Below are positions 8,249 through 17,244 of a DNA stretch of 64,000 nt, one piece after another. Each line of letters begins with the position of its first letter. Positions within the stretch are counted from its first letter, which is position 1. The position numbers and the translations under genes are program-made. Origin of the DNA: Rossellomorea marisflavi (GTDB taxonomy: Bacteria > Bacillota > Bacilli > Bacillales > Bacillaceae_B); contig CP033051.1 in the NCBI GenBank assembly GCA_003667865.1, positions 2,630,501 through 2,694,500 of the forward strand, read 5' to 3'. Under the pieces are notes generated by a model. It was not told the DNA's origin and made no database searches. It saw nothing but the letters and a program-made list of their open reading frames with translations.

Positions 8249-9148
8249 ATGAAATTTGTTTCATTTAAAACAAATAACCAAAATTCATATGGCATCCTAT
8301 CAGAAAATGAAAACTCCATATGGAACCTAAGCTCAATCAATGACAGAATCTATTCTGGCAAACTACTCCCAAAAACATTACTAGAAGGCATCGAAGAAGG
8401 AGAACAATTTCTAGAAAACGTACGAACTTGTCTAAATGACCTACCGGATCAAAACGAAGAACACGTGCTTGCTATAAGCGAAATAGAGTTCCTAGCTCCA
8501 ATCCCAAAACCAAGAAAAAACATCATGTGTGTTGGGAAAAACTATCGAGAACATGCAATTGAAATGGGTAGTGAAGCAGATATTCCGGAACATATCATGA
8601 TCTTCACGAAAGCACCTACATCCGTTATTGGGCATCAAGATCAAATAAACTCCCATGAAACCCTAACGAATCAACTAGACTACGAAGGTGAGCTAGCCAT
8701 AATAATGGGGAGGAATGGATACCAAATTGATGAACAAGATGCACTAGATTATATTTTTGGTTATACCATTCTAAATGATGTTACGGCACGTGATCTTCAA
8801 AAGAAACACAAACAATTCTTTATTGGAAAAAGTCTAGATACCTTCTGTCCGATTGGTCCTTACATTGTGACAAAGGAAATGGTTTCTAATCCTCAACAGT
8901 TGAACATTGAAACAAAAGTAAATGGTGAGGTACGTCAGAGTTCAGATACTTCGCAAATGATTTTCTCGATTCCAACAATTATTTCAACATTATCTCAAGG
9001 GATGACCTTAGAAGCTGGTGATATTATTGCAACAGGTACTCCTGCTGGAGTAGGAAAAGGATTCAATCCTCCTCGTTTCTTGAAGTCTGGTGATGAGATT
9101 GAGATTGTAGTTGAGCAAGTAGGGATATTAAAAAACTTGGTTCGTTAA
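8249..9148 (+). CDS. yisK: YisK, fumarylacetoacetate hydrolase-fold protein (oxaloacetate decarboxylase)
   Basis: A protein of 299 residues with a divergent N-terminal segment (1-85) and the FAH catalytic domain (about 86-299). Metal-binding acids are visible in QLDYEGELAIIMGR and in the downstream VTARDLQKKH region. The IGKSLDTFCPIGP and GTPAGVGKGF blocks are typical of the family. B. subtilis YisK was reported to decarboxylate oxaloacetate and to localise with the actin homologue Mbl, and this gene lies in the same context (before yisL). Its codon use is striking: near the 5' end the plus strand is 39/60 A+C (8281-8340), while near the 3' end it is 23/60 (9061-9120). The ATG follows a GGGGG-type Shine-Dalgarno. 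Confidence 0.9.
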   Translation: MKFVSFKTNNQNSYGILSENENSIWNLSSINDRIYSGKLLPKTLLEGIEEGEQFLENVRTCLNDLPDQNEEHVLAISEIEFLAPIPKPRKNIMCVGKNYREHAIEMGSEADIPEHIMIFTKAPTSVIGHQDQINSHETLTNQLDYEGELAIIMGRNGYQIDEQDALDYIFGYTILNDVTARDLQKKHKQFFIGKSLDTFCPIGPYIVTKEMVSNPQQLNIETKVNGEVRQSSDTSQMIFSIPTIISTLSQGMTLEAGDIIATGTPAGVGKGFNPPRFLKSGDEIEIVVEQVGILKNLVR

Positions 9149-9227
9149 CGTATTACGGCTTTTATTCTATGAATAAGCTATGGTAAGATAAATTCGTACT
9201 TTGTACTAAATAGAAGGAGGAGCTAAC

Positions 9228-9599
9228 ATGTTTGATACGACACATGCTCATATTACAACATGGGTGATTGCACTCATTTTGTTCTTAGTTGCATTAGGCT
9301 TACATAATGCAGGTAATAAAAAGGCAATGAAAATTGTACATATGATTCTTAGATTATTCTATCTGTTAATTATCCTTACAGGTGCGTTATTATTCTGGAA
9401 GCACCAATCGCTTGATCCTGCTTTTTACGGTATTAAAACGCTAGTAGGGCTATGGGTAATTGCGATGTTTGAAATGATTCTAGTAAGACTAAACAAAGAA
9501 AAGAATACGACAGTTTTCTGGATTCAGTTAGTTATTGCGATTCTAGCTGTAGTCTATCTTGGGTTACGCCTACCATTAGGATGGCATCCATTTGCTTAA
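9228..9599 (+). CDS. yisL: YisL, UPF0344 membrane protein
   Basis: A small integral membrane protein of 123 residues with four hydrophobic segments (about 10-28, 40-60, 66-84 and 95-118) and the conserved start THAHITTWVIALILF, matching B. subtilis YisL. Function unknown. The ATG follows a strong AGAAGGAGGAG signal, 79 bases after yisK, and the gene ends at a good terminator, so yisK and yisL may be cotranscribed. Confidence 0.9.
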   Translation: MFDTTHAHITTWVIALILFLVALGLHNAGNKKAMKIVHMILRLFYLLIILTGALLFWKHQSLDPAFYGIKTLVGLWVIAMFEMILVRLNKEKNTTVFWIQLVIAILAVVYLGLRLPLGWHPFA

Positions 9600-9621
9600 A
9601 AGAATTTGGTGAAATCGATAA

Positions 9622-9653
9622 GAGTCACTACACATCCTGTAGTGGCTTTTTAT
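9622..9653 (+). terminator. Terminator after yisL
   Basis: The stem AGTCACTACA/TGTAGTGGCT with a 5-base loop is followed by TTTTTATT. Confidence 0.85.
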
Positions 9654-9741
9654 TATGGGAATTTTGAAAAAAGTATACTCAAAGATAGGTAAGTATGGTA
9701 TTTTTGAAGTAATATCTAGATAAGAGTGGGTGTGAATCAGC

Positions 9742-12669
9742 GTGGTTAGAACCTTTCATCTTGCTTATGAAAGTGAGCAAAGCTTAGAGATTTTTATTAG
9801 ACAGCATGAACTGAATTTGTATCCGTCACTCTTAATTCAAGCATTTGTGGGGACATCTAGTGAAGAAGCAATCCTTACTCTCAGAAAAAACCTCGTAACA
9901 CAACTTCCAAATGCTACGATTATTGGATCAAATTCAAATGGACAAATAATCGATGGCAAAATAACATTGAATCCTATTATTAGCTTTACCATATTTGATC
10001 AAACAGAAGTAAAAGCAAGTTTAGTTGATGTTAATGAAGTACATAATCCTTATGAACAGGGTCAGTTATTACTATCAAAACTAGCTTCGTTTGAAACGAA
10101 GGCGGTCATTCTTTTTGCCAGTCATTTAGATTTAGATTTATCTTCTTTTCTAGAAGGAATGAATGAAGCAAAACAATCTATTCGTGTAGTAGGCGGACTT
10201 GCAACGGATACCTCTAATCAGAAGCGATCGATTGTTTTTACCAATGATGAGCTCTCTTATTCAGGTATAGTGGCAGCATCTCTAAGTGGAGAAGCATTAC
10301 ATGTACATACTTTTGTCAATGAACAATGGCAAGAAATTGGACAGGCCTTCACGGTCACGAAGGCATCGGGAAAACATTTATATGAAATTAATGGAAAGAA
10401 ACCATTAACAATATTTGAAGAATATTTAGGCTCAAGCTTTGTTTCAAAGCTTCCCGATTCCGGTGTGGAATTTCCTTTCTTAGTTGAAAGAAATTTTAAC
10501 AAAGAAGCCCTTTATGTAGTAAATGTTATGAAAAACGGTGCGGTTGAGCTTAGTCGTCCTATTGAAAAGGGTGAGAAAATAACCTTTGCTTTTGCAAATA
10601 TAGATAAATTAATGGAATCATCAGTAAAAGAATTGAATTTTTTAAAGAGGAATCCTGTTGAAACCCATTTTGTCTATAACTGTGTTGCTCGTGAACGCTA
10701 TATTTCAGAATTTACGAAACAAGAGTTGCAGATGCTTCAGCAAATTTCACCAATTTCTGGCTGGTTTACTTATGGTGAAATAGGACATGGAAAAAGAAAC
10801 GAAACACAGCTATTCGCACACTCCTTGTCTTATTTAGGATTATCAGAAACTAAAAATCTAAGACCACTTGATAATTTATCATTTAAATATGAGGTATCAC
10901 CAGAAGTAAGTGTGTTGATGTCCTTGACCCATTTAATAAATGCATCAGCTAATGATATCCAGGCTCTGGCACATAATATACAAATTTCTGAGGAATATTA
11001 CCGGTCCCTTTTTGAGAATAATACAGACTTTGTCTATTCCACAGACTTAAAAGGCCGTTTCACAACGATTAATCCATCGTTTGACAAAACGTTTGGTTTT
11101 ACACCTGAAGAAGTAATTGGCAAGCTCGCATTGAACTTTATCTTTGAGCAAGATATTCCAAGAGTACGTCGTCATTTTTATCGAGCACTTGAAGGAATGG
11201 CTCAATATTATGATCTTGAAATTCCTTCGAAAAGCGGAGAGGTACAACTTTTTCAAATGAAAAATGTCCCGATTACTATTAATAATCAAGCAGTTGGGCT
11301 ATTTGGAATTGGCAGAAATATTACAAAGGAAAGAAAATTCGAGCAGAAAATCACACAGCTAGCTTATTATGATATTGAAACAGGATTACCGAATAAGATG
11401 AAGTTTCGTGAAATTACAGAAGAAATGCTTCAAAGAGCAAAGAAAAAGAAACGGTCAGTAGCAGTATTATTTATGGATTTGGATCGTTTTAAAGTTGTAA
11501 ATGATACATTGGGACATTCTGTAGGCGATAGCTTACTAAATGAGCTAGCACAAAGATTGAGAGAGCTTTTACCAACAGGTGCTTATTTAGGTAGATTTGA
11601 TGGTGATAAATTTACAATCTTACTAACCAAACAAATTACTGTAAATTCTGTTGAAAAAATATCAAATAGTATCTTAAATGAAATTCAGCTTCCTTTTATA
11701 TATCAAGGAAAAGAGTTTTTTATTACTGCAAGTATTGGAGTCGGTTTATATCCTCAAGATGCATTAGAGGTTAATGATCTTCTCAGAAATGCTGATACTG
11801 CTCTAAATAAGGCAAAAGAGCAAGGTGGAAATAGTGTTGTTTACTACTCTACTGAAATGAATATAGAGACTATTAGAAAAGTAGAAATGGAAAGTTTTTT
11901 GCGTAAAGCGATAGAGCGTAATGAGTTGTTTTTAACGTATCAACCAATTATTGATGTGAAAAGTCGTAAAATACAGGGCTGTGAGGTTTTAATTCGTTGG
12001 GCACATCCACAATGGGGAATTGTTTCCCCAGGAGATTTTATCCCTTTAGCGGAGGAAACGGGACTTATTATCGATATTGGACAATGGATTTTAATACAAG
12101 CCTGCATAAGGCAAAAACAATGGGTTGATGAAGGCTATGGTGACGTTTATGTTTCTGTAAATGTTTCTGCCAATCAGTTTCAACAACCAAATTTTGTTCA
12201 GGATGTAGAGAAAGCTCTGAACATATCGGGTCTACCTGCTAATAATCTTTGTTTAGAATTAACTGAAACAGTGATGATTCAACACTCCTCTCATACGATT
12301 GAGATAATGAACAAGCTATCTGAAATAGGTGTAAAGCTAGCAATTGATGATTTTGGAACAGGCTATAGTTCTCTTAGCTACCTAAAGCATCTGCCTCTTC
12401 ATATTTTGAAAATTGATCGATCCTTCGTACAAAATATGAATGACTATACACCAGATATTGCAATTGTTCAATCTGTTTCAATGATGGCGAAAGGATTAAG
12501 CATGAAGGTCGTTGCAGAGGGGGTTGAAACGGAAGACCAATTAGAATTATTAGCACAGCTTGGTTGTGATTGCGCTCAAGGTTACTTTATTGAGCGCCCA
12601 ATGCCTGAAGAGGATATGAACACATGGCTTACATCATCTCCTTATTCAATTGAAAAAAGCAAGATATGA
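9742..12669 (+). CDS. FIST-PAS-GGDEF-EAL sensor, predicted c-di-GMP phosphodiesterase
   Basis: A multidomain signalling protein of 975 residues with no signal peptide or clear membrane segment. FIST-N and FIST-C sensory domains occupy about 1-195 and 220-390 (IGSNSNGQI, VVGGLATD). A PAS domain follows at about 415-525 (FENNTDFVYSTDLKGRF). The GGDEF domain (about 530-695) has DGDKF at 620-624 in place of GGDEF, so cyclase activity is unlikely. The EAL domain (about 710-960) has EVL at 748-750, ELTETVM, IDDFGTGYSSL and VVAEGVET, so the metal-binding acids for c-di-GMP hydrolysis look intact. The start is a GTG at 9742 with a weak GAGTGGGTGTG upstream. It stands alone between terminators and is not at this place in B. 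subtilis. FIST domains are thought to bind small ligands, perhaps amino acids. Confidence 0.9.
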   Translation: MVRTFHLAYESEQSLEIFIRQHELNLYPSLLIQAFVGTSSEEAILTLRKNLVTQLPNATIIGSNSNGQIIDGKITLNPIISFTIFDQTEVKASLVDVNEVHNPYEQGQLLLSKLASFETKAVILFASHLDLDLSSFLEGMNEAKQSIRVVGGLATDTSNQKRSIVFTNDELSYSGIVAASLSGEALHVHTFVNEQWQEIGQAFTVTKASGKHLYEINGKKPLTIFEEYLGSSFVSKLPDSGVEFPFLVERNFNKEALYVVNVMKNGAVELSRPIEKGEKITFAFANIDKLMESSVKELNFLKRNPVETHFVYNCVARERYISEFTKQELQMLQQISPISGWFTYGEIGHGKRNETQLFAHSLSYLGLSETKNLRPLDNLSFKYEVSPEVSVLMSLTHLINASANDIQALAHNIQISEEYYRSLFENNTDFVYSTDLKGRFTTINPSFDKTFGFTPEEVIGKLALNFIFEQDIPRVRRHFYRALEGMAQYYDLEIPSKSGEVQLFQMKNVPITINNQAVGLFGIGRNITKERKFEQKITQLAYYDIETGLPNKMKFREITEEMLQRAKKKKRSVAVLFMDLDRFKVVNDTLGHSVGDSLLNELAQRLRELLPTGAYLGRFDGDKFTILLTKQITVNSVEKISNSILNEIQLPFIYQGKEFFITASIGVGLYPQDALEVNDLLRNADTALNKAKEQGGNSVVYYSTEMNIETIRKVEMESFLRKAIERNELFLTYQPIIDVKSRKIQGCEVLIRWAHPQWGIVSPGDFIPLAEETGLIIDIGQWILIQACIRQKQWVDEGYGDVYVSVNVSANQFQQPNFVQDVEKALNISGLPANNLCLELTETVMIQHSSHTIEIMNKLSEIGVKLAIDDFGTGYSSLSYLKHLPLHILKIDRSFVQNMNDYTPDIAIVQSVSMMAKGLSMKVVAEGVETEDQLELLAQLGCDCAQGYFIERPMPEEDMNTWLTSSPYSIEKSKI

Positions 12670-12696
12670 TAGCCCAGCGAAAGATCTAGGGGCAAA

Positions 12697-12736
12697 CAAA
12701 AAACCATGGAATGAAAAGTGATTCCATGGTTTTTTC
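12697..12736 (+). terminator. Terminator after the EAL gene
   Basis: The perfect stem AAAAACCATGGAAT/ATTCCATGGTTTTT has a 6-8 base loop and a T run on both strands, so it could also end transcription of the minus-strand yisN. The rest of the gap up to 12925 holds nothing I recognise. Confidence 0.85.
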
Positions 12737-12924
12737 ATTATTACGTAGTTTTTGATATCTAGTAGCATATAGCATTGTCTGGTGGTATCAGTAAAAAATA
12801 GCATGTGCGTTACAACATAGTTTGGAATGTAATAGCGCTAATAACATAAAAATACAATATGAAACACTGTACAATCCCTGATGGAAAGGTACTGTTTTGC
12901 TTCTTTAAATGGATTGTTTCCATA

Positions 12925-13494
12925 TTATGAGAACAGATTCTCAATGATTACTCGTTTTCCTGTACTTAGGGTAAACTCAAAGCGATCTCGATTCTTCTTA
13001 TAGTAAGTAAAATGGTGTTGGACCATACATACTTGATCACCATTATCAAATGCAATGAAATTGACACCTTGTTTCACCTTTTGATTGTCAAGAAATGCAA
13101 GATGGTTGTGGCAATAAATACAGTCATAGATAGAATATCCATTTGAGTTTAGTGTCGTAATAAATTGAATAAAGACATCTTCCTTTAATTCCTCTAAAAG
13201 CTTTTCAAAAGAAAATAAAATTGATTTTTTTATTCTTAGCGTTTCTCCATTCAGTAAGTGAATTTGATCAAAACTCGTTTGGAGAGTTCCATCCCCAATG
13301 AGGATGCCTTTGATCCATCTGTTCTCTCTAAATACCTCTGCTTCTGATTGTGTGTAAAAATCTAAGTCGCATTCTCCTTCATCATCTATTTCCATTTCAA
13401 CAAAAATCCAGGCTTCATCATCGTTAATAACAGTACCTTCAGTAAAAGACCGGTCTTGATGCTTTAGAATGTTTAGTCGGTGTAAGTTGCTCAT
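12925..13494 (-). CDS. yisN: YisN-like protein (DUF2777)
   Basis: A soluble acidic protein of 189 residues. It starts MSNLHRLNILKHQDRSF and has a central pair of Cys in YDCIYCHNHLAFLD, which could bind metal. The ATG at 13494 follows AAGGAGGAAGACAAT; an upstream in-frame ATG at 13536 precedes that signal and is not credible. Place and sequence (next to divergent asnO) match B. subtilis yisN, whose function is unknown. The family name is from memory. Confidence 0.75.
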   Translation of the reverse strand: MSNLHRLNILKHQDRSFTEGTVINDDEAWIFVEMEIDDEGECDLDFYTQSEAEVFRENRWIKGILIGDGTLQTSFDQIHLLNGETLRIKKSILFSFEKLLEELKEDVFIQFITTLNSNGYSIYDCIYCHNHLAFLDNQKVKQGVNFIAFDNGDQVCMVQHHFTYYKKNRDRFEFTLSTGKRVIIENLFS

Positions 13495-13648
13495 ATTGTC
13501 TTCCTCCTTAGCATCATTTCTTATCATATTTATCATATTTCATTCATGCAAATTGTGATTAGACGATTAACCTTTTTTTTATAAATGCATAGGATAAATC
13601 ATGCGTCGTTAGAGCCCAGATTTTTAATAAGAAAGGGAGGATGCACCA

Positions 13649-15499
13649 ATGTGTGGCATCACTGGTTGGATTCATTATAGGAAGAACCTTCTAGGAGAAC
13701 AAGAAATAGTCAAAAAAATGACAGAAACGTTAGCGAAAAGAGGACCGGACGATACGAACATTTGGGCAGACCAGCATGTAGTCTTTGGTCATAAGCGACT
13801 TGTTGTTGTGGATCCTGATGGCGGAAAGCAGCCAATGACTATAGAACATAATGGATATCTGTATACGATTTGTTATAACGGAGAGCTGTACAATACAGAG
13901 GATCTAAGAAAAGTATTATTATCAAGAGGATACTCATTTAAAGGTCATTCAGATACAGAAGTCCTTTTAACGGCATATATTGAGTGGAGAGAAGAATGCG
14001 TCGAGCATCTTAATGGTATCTTTGCCTTTGCAGTATGGGATCAACATAAAGAACACGTATTTATTGGGCGAGATAGAATGGGAGTAAAGCCACTTTTTTA
14101 TGCTGAAAGAGAAGAAGGAATTATTTTTGGATCAGAATTAAAGGCCTTATTAGCACATCCATCTGTTGATGCAGTTGTTAATCGTCAAGGACTTGCAGAA
14201 GTATTAGGATTAGGACCTTCACGTTCTCCAGGAACAGGGGTATACAAGGATGTAAAAGAATTACGCCCTGCACATAGCCTTATCTTCTCAAAAGAAGGAT
14301 TAAAAATCTGGAGATATTGGAATGTCAAAAGTGAAGAACATAAGGATAGCTTTCAAGACACAGTTTCAAATGTTAGATATTTAGTCCAAGACGCAATTGA
14401 AAGACAGCTTGTGTCAGATGTACCTCTATCTACCTTCCTTTCTGGTGGCCTTGATTCTAGTGCAATCACAGCTATTGCAGCTAATAAGTTTAAAGAGGAT
14501 GGGAAGGGTGCTCTTCATACGTATTCGATCGATTATGAAGAAAATGAGAAGTACTTCAAAAAGAACGAGTTTCAGCCTGACTCTGATGGCTTTTATATAG
14601 ATAAAATGTCTAAAGACTTCGGTACAGTCCATCATCGATCTGTCATCACACAACAAGATTTACGAAACTATTTAGAGGAATCCGTTCATGTAAGAGACTT
14701 ACCAGGAATGGCAGATGTTGATTCTTCATTACTATGGTTCTGTAGAGAAATAAAAAAGGACTTTACTGTAGGCCTATCAGGTGAATGTGCAGATGAGATT
14801 TTTGGAGGATATCCATGGTTTCATCGTAAAGAGGATTTTGAAAGAGAAGGATTCCCATGGATGCGTTCTACATCAGAAAGGCAATCTCTCTTAAAATCAG
14901 AATGGCGAGAAAAATTAAATCTAGAAGAATATGTATTATCTAAATATAACGAAACGGTGAAAGAAACCCCACTTCTAGATGGGGAGAATCAAGTTGAAAC
15001 AAAAAGAAGACAATTATTCTACTTAAACCTTTTATGGTTCATGACAACACTATTAGACCGAAAAGATCGTATGAGTATGGGTGCAAGCTTAGAAGTTCGT
15101 GTACCATTTGCGGATCACCGCTTAGTGGAATATGTATGGAATATTCCTTGGGATATGAAAATGCATGAAGGTAGGGAGAAGGGGATACTCCGAAAAGCAT
15201 TAGAGGGAGTATTACCAAATGAAGTACTTTATCGAAAGAAAGCACCTTATCCGAAAACGCATCACCCAATGTATACAAAGCTTGTAACCGATTGGGTTCA
15301 TGACATTCTACAAAACAAATCAAGTGTATTATATGAGCTATTTGATAAACAAAAGCTGAACCATATTGTAGAAACAGGAGGATCTGGTTTCAAGGTACCA
15401 TGGTTTGGTCAATTAATGACAGGTCCACAATTATTAGCGCATTTAGCTCAAATTCATGTTTGGTTCGAAGATTATCAAGTAAATATAGTAGAGTCATAG
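13649..15499 (+). CDS. asnO: Asparagine synthetase, glutamine-hydrolysing
   Basis: A protein of 616 residues that makes asparagine from aspartate, glutamine and ATP. The glutaminase nucleophile is Cys2 (MCGITGW), followed by the Ntn-hydrolase domain (to about 210, with RGPDD and YNGELYN). The synthetase domain has the ATP-binding loop SGGLDSS at about 263-269. Length and context (yisN-asnO-yisP) identify AsnO, the paralogue used in sporulating B. subtilis cells. The ATG follows AAAGGGAGGATG. There is a strong terminator after the stop, so it is monocistronic. Confidence 0.93.
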   Translation: MCGITGWIHYRKNLLGEQEIVKKMTETLAKRGPDDTNIWADQHVVFGHKRLVVVDPDGGKQPMTIEHNGYLYTICYNGELYNTEDLRKVLLSRGYSFKGHSDTEVLLTAYIEWREECVEHLNGIFAFAVWDQHKEHVFIGRDRMGVKPLFYAEREEGIIFGSELKALLAHPSVDAVVNRQGLAEVLGLGPSRSPGTGVYKDVKELRPAHSLIFSKEGLKIWRYWNVKSEEHKDSFQDTVSNVRYLVQDAIERQLVSDVPLSTFLSGGLDSSAITAIAANKFKEDGKGALHTYSIDYEENEKYFKKNEFQPDSDGFYIDKMSKDFGTVHHRSVITQQDLRNYLEESVHVRDLPGMADVDSSLLWFCREIKKDFTVGLSGECADEIFGGYPWFHRKEDFEREGFPWMRSTSERQSLLKSEWREKLNLEEYVLSKYNETVKETPLLDGENQVETKRRQLFYLNLLWFMTTLLDRKDRMSMGASLEVRVPFADHRLVEYVWNIPWDMKMHEGREKGILRKALEGVLPNEVLYRKKAPYPKTHHPMYTKLVTDWVHDILQNKSSVLYELFDKQKLNHIVETGGSGFKVPWFGQLMTGPQLLAHLAQIHVWFEDYQVNIVES

Positions 15500-15510
15500 T
15501 AAGAAAGAAA

Positions 15511-15548
15511 AAGAAGCAAAGTGCCAAAGCGGTACTTTGCTTCTTTTG
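15511..15548 (+). terminator. Terminator after asnO
   Basis: The stem AAGAAGCAAAGT/ACTTTGCTTCTT is followed by TTTT, 11 bases beyond the asnO stop. Confidence 0.85.
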
Positions 15549-15623
15549 GGTTTTATACGACTTAAATAGAATTATAAATAATAGATTAATCATATGCTCT
15601 GTCATAACGATAAGTATTAAAAG

Positions 15624-15652
15624 TTGTTTACAAAACAAAATGAAAGTATACT
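15624..15652 (+). promoter_or_regulatory. Sigma-A-like promoter of the crt operon
   Basis: TTGTTT, 17 bases, TATACT (15624-15629 and 15647-15652). It is the only well-spaced pair upstream of the first crt gene. A TATAAT at 15671 has no matching -35. Confidence 0.55.
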
Positions 15653-15683
15653 ACATTTGTATATGTATTGTATAATAAATGTA
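15652..15683 (+). promoter_or_regulatory. Palindrome at the crt promoter, possible operator
   Basis: The 7-bp inverted repeat TACATTT/AAATGTA is separated by an AT-rich 18-base spacer with GTATA-type steps. It begins at the last base of the -10 box and covers the predicted transcription start, where a bound repressor would block initiation. No regulator gene is adjacent. A chance palindrome in AT-rich DNA is possible. Confidence 0.4.
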
Positions 15684-15714
15684 CAATTAAAAGATGGATC
15701 AGGAGGCAATTGCG

Positions 15715-17244
15715 ATGACTAAAAAAATTGCTGTCATCGGTGCTGGACCAGGTGGATTGGCATCAGCGATGGTACTTTCGAGTAAAGGATATGATGTGGA
15801 GGTTTTTGAAAAACAATCATTTGTCGGTGGACGAAACGGGTCAATCCAATCTAACGGATTTACATTTGATATAGGGCCAACATTTCTAAGCATGCCTGAA
15901 ATTGCTGAGGAATTATTTGAAGCTGCAGGTAGAAGGTTTCAAGATTATGTTGACTTAAAAGAACTTCCATTAATGTATGAACTAATCTATTTAAATAAAC
16001 GCGTAAATGTTTACAGAAATCCAGAGAGAATGGTCGCCGAAATTGAGAAACACTTTCCAGGTAATGGTGAAGGATACCTTCAATTTATGAAGGATACTCG
16101 TAAAAAGATGGAACGACTAAAACCAATACTACAAAGCCCAATGGATCAATATTATCAATATATTAGCTGGAAAGTTCTGCGAGCATTACCTCAACTCTCA
16201 TTAGGAAAAAGCTTGTATGAGGTTCTTTCGCAATATTTTACAGAACATGAGTTACGATTAGCCTTTACGTTTCAATCAAAATATCTGGGAATGTCACCTT
16301 GGGAATGCCCAGGAGCCTTTTCGATACTGTCATTTATGGAACATGAATATGGAATTTTTCATCCTATTGGTGGAGTGAACCAGTTATCTAAAGCGATGTA
16401 TAAGGTTCTATTGGAGCATGGTGGAAAGGTTCATTTAAGTACACCAATAGAGAAGCTTTGGATAGAAGAAACAAATAAAGTGAAGGGTGTCATTCTTGAA
16501 GGGAATCAGAAGCTTGCTTTTGATGAAGTGATCATTAACGGTGATTTTGCTCATGCTATGACACACTTGGTTGAAGATGGAGTTTTAAAGAAATATAGTA
16601 AGGCAAATTTAAAAAAGAAAAAATACTCCTGCTCGACCTTTATGATCTACTTAGGAATTGATCAACGTTATGATGAATTACCACATCATACCATTTGCTT
16701 TGCTGAAGATTATAAAAAAAATGTAGAAGAAATAACGAAATCCTTGGACTTACCAGATGATCCTTCAATCTATATCCAAAATGCATCTGTAACGGATCCA
16801 ACTTTAGCTCCGGAGGGACAGTCTGCACTTTATATTCTAGCTCCCGTACCGAATAATATGAGTAAGATTAACTGGGAGGATCATGCAGAAAGCTTTAAAA
16901 ATCTTGTATTGGAAACAGTTGAAAGGAAAACGGGCTTTAAAGGATTACGTGAGCATATTGTATTTGAAAAAGTAATCAGTCCTCAGCAATGGGAAACAGA
17001 TTTTAATGTCTACGAAGGGGCTACGTTTAACCTTGGACATCAATTAACACAGATGATGGCATTAAGACCTCATAATAAATTTGAAGAATTAGAGAGTACA
17101 TGGCTAGTAGGGGGAGGCACGCATCCAGGCAGTGGACTACCCACTATCTTGGAATCTGCCCGAATCACAACAAATATGCTAATGTCAAAGCAGCAGCAAG
17201 TGTCACCTCTTATCGTCAACAATAGTAAGGAGAAAGCATTATGA
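15715..17244 (+). CDS. CrtI/CrtN-type carotenoid desaturase or oxygenase
   Basis: An FAD-dependent amine-oxidase-fold protein of 509 residues. The dinucleotide-binding motif GAGPGG is at residues 9-14, with the family C-terminal motif VGGGTHPGSGLP near 465. It belongs with diapophytoene desaturases (CrtN) and the CrtN-like oxidases (CrtNb/CrtP, CrtNc) of C30 carotenoid pathways, which add double bonds or oxidise terminal methyls. Which step it does cannot be decided from sequence alone; it is more distant from CrtN than the next gene, so a later oxidation step is plausible. The ATG at 15715 is nine bases from AGGAGG; an ATG at 15694 lies before that signal. It overlaps the next gene by ATGA. 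Confidence 0.8.
   Translation: MTKKIAVIGAGPGGLASAMVLSSKGYDVEVFEKQSFVGGRNGSIQSNGFTFDIGPTFLSMPEIAEELFEAAGRRFQDYVDLKELPLMYELIYLNKRVNVYRNPERMVAEIEKHFPGNGEGYLQFMKDTRKKMERLKPILQSPMDQYYQYISWKVLRALPQLSLGKSLYEVLSQYFTEHELRLAFTFQSKYLGMSPWECPGAFSILSFMEHEYGIFHPIGGVNQLSKAMYKVLLEHGGKVHLSTPIEKLWIEETNKVKGVILEGNQKLAFDEVIINGDFAHAMTHLVEDGVLKKYSKANLKKKKYSCSTFMIYLGIDQRYDELPHHTICFAEDYKKNVEEITKSLDLPDDPSIYIQNASVTDPTLAPEGQSALYILAPVPNNMSKINWEDHAESFKNLVLETVERKTGFKGLREHIVFEKVISPQQWETDFNVYEGATFNLGHQLTQMMALRPHNKFEELESTWLVGGGTHPGSGLPTILESARITTNMLMSKQQQVSPLIVNNSKEKAL

Noticed and set aside
11592..11612. An active diguanylate cyclase in the large FIST protein.
   Set aside because: The signature is DGDKF, lacking the key Glu and second Gly.
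13649..15499. Several frames of 60-95 codons antisense to or shifted within asnO.
   Set aside because: They are shadows of a well-conserved gene and show no start signals.
15654..15676. A TATAAT at 15671 as an alternative crt promoter.
   Set aside because: No -35-like hexamer lies at 16-18 bases upstream; the TTGTTT/TATACT pair is better.
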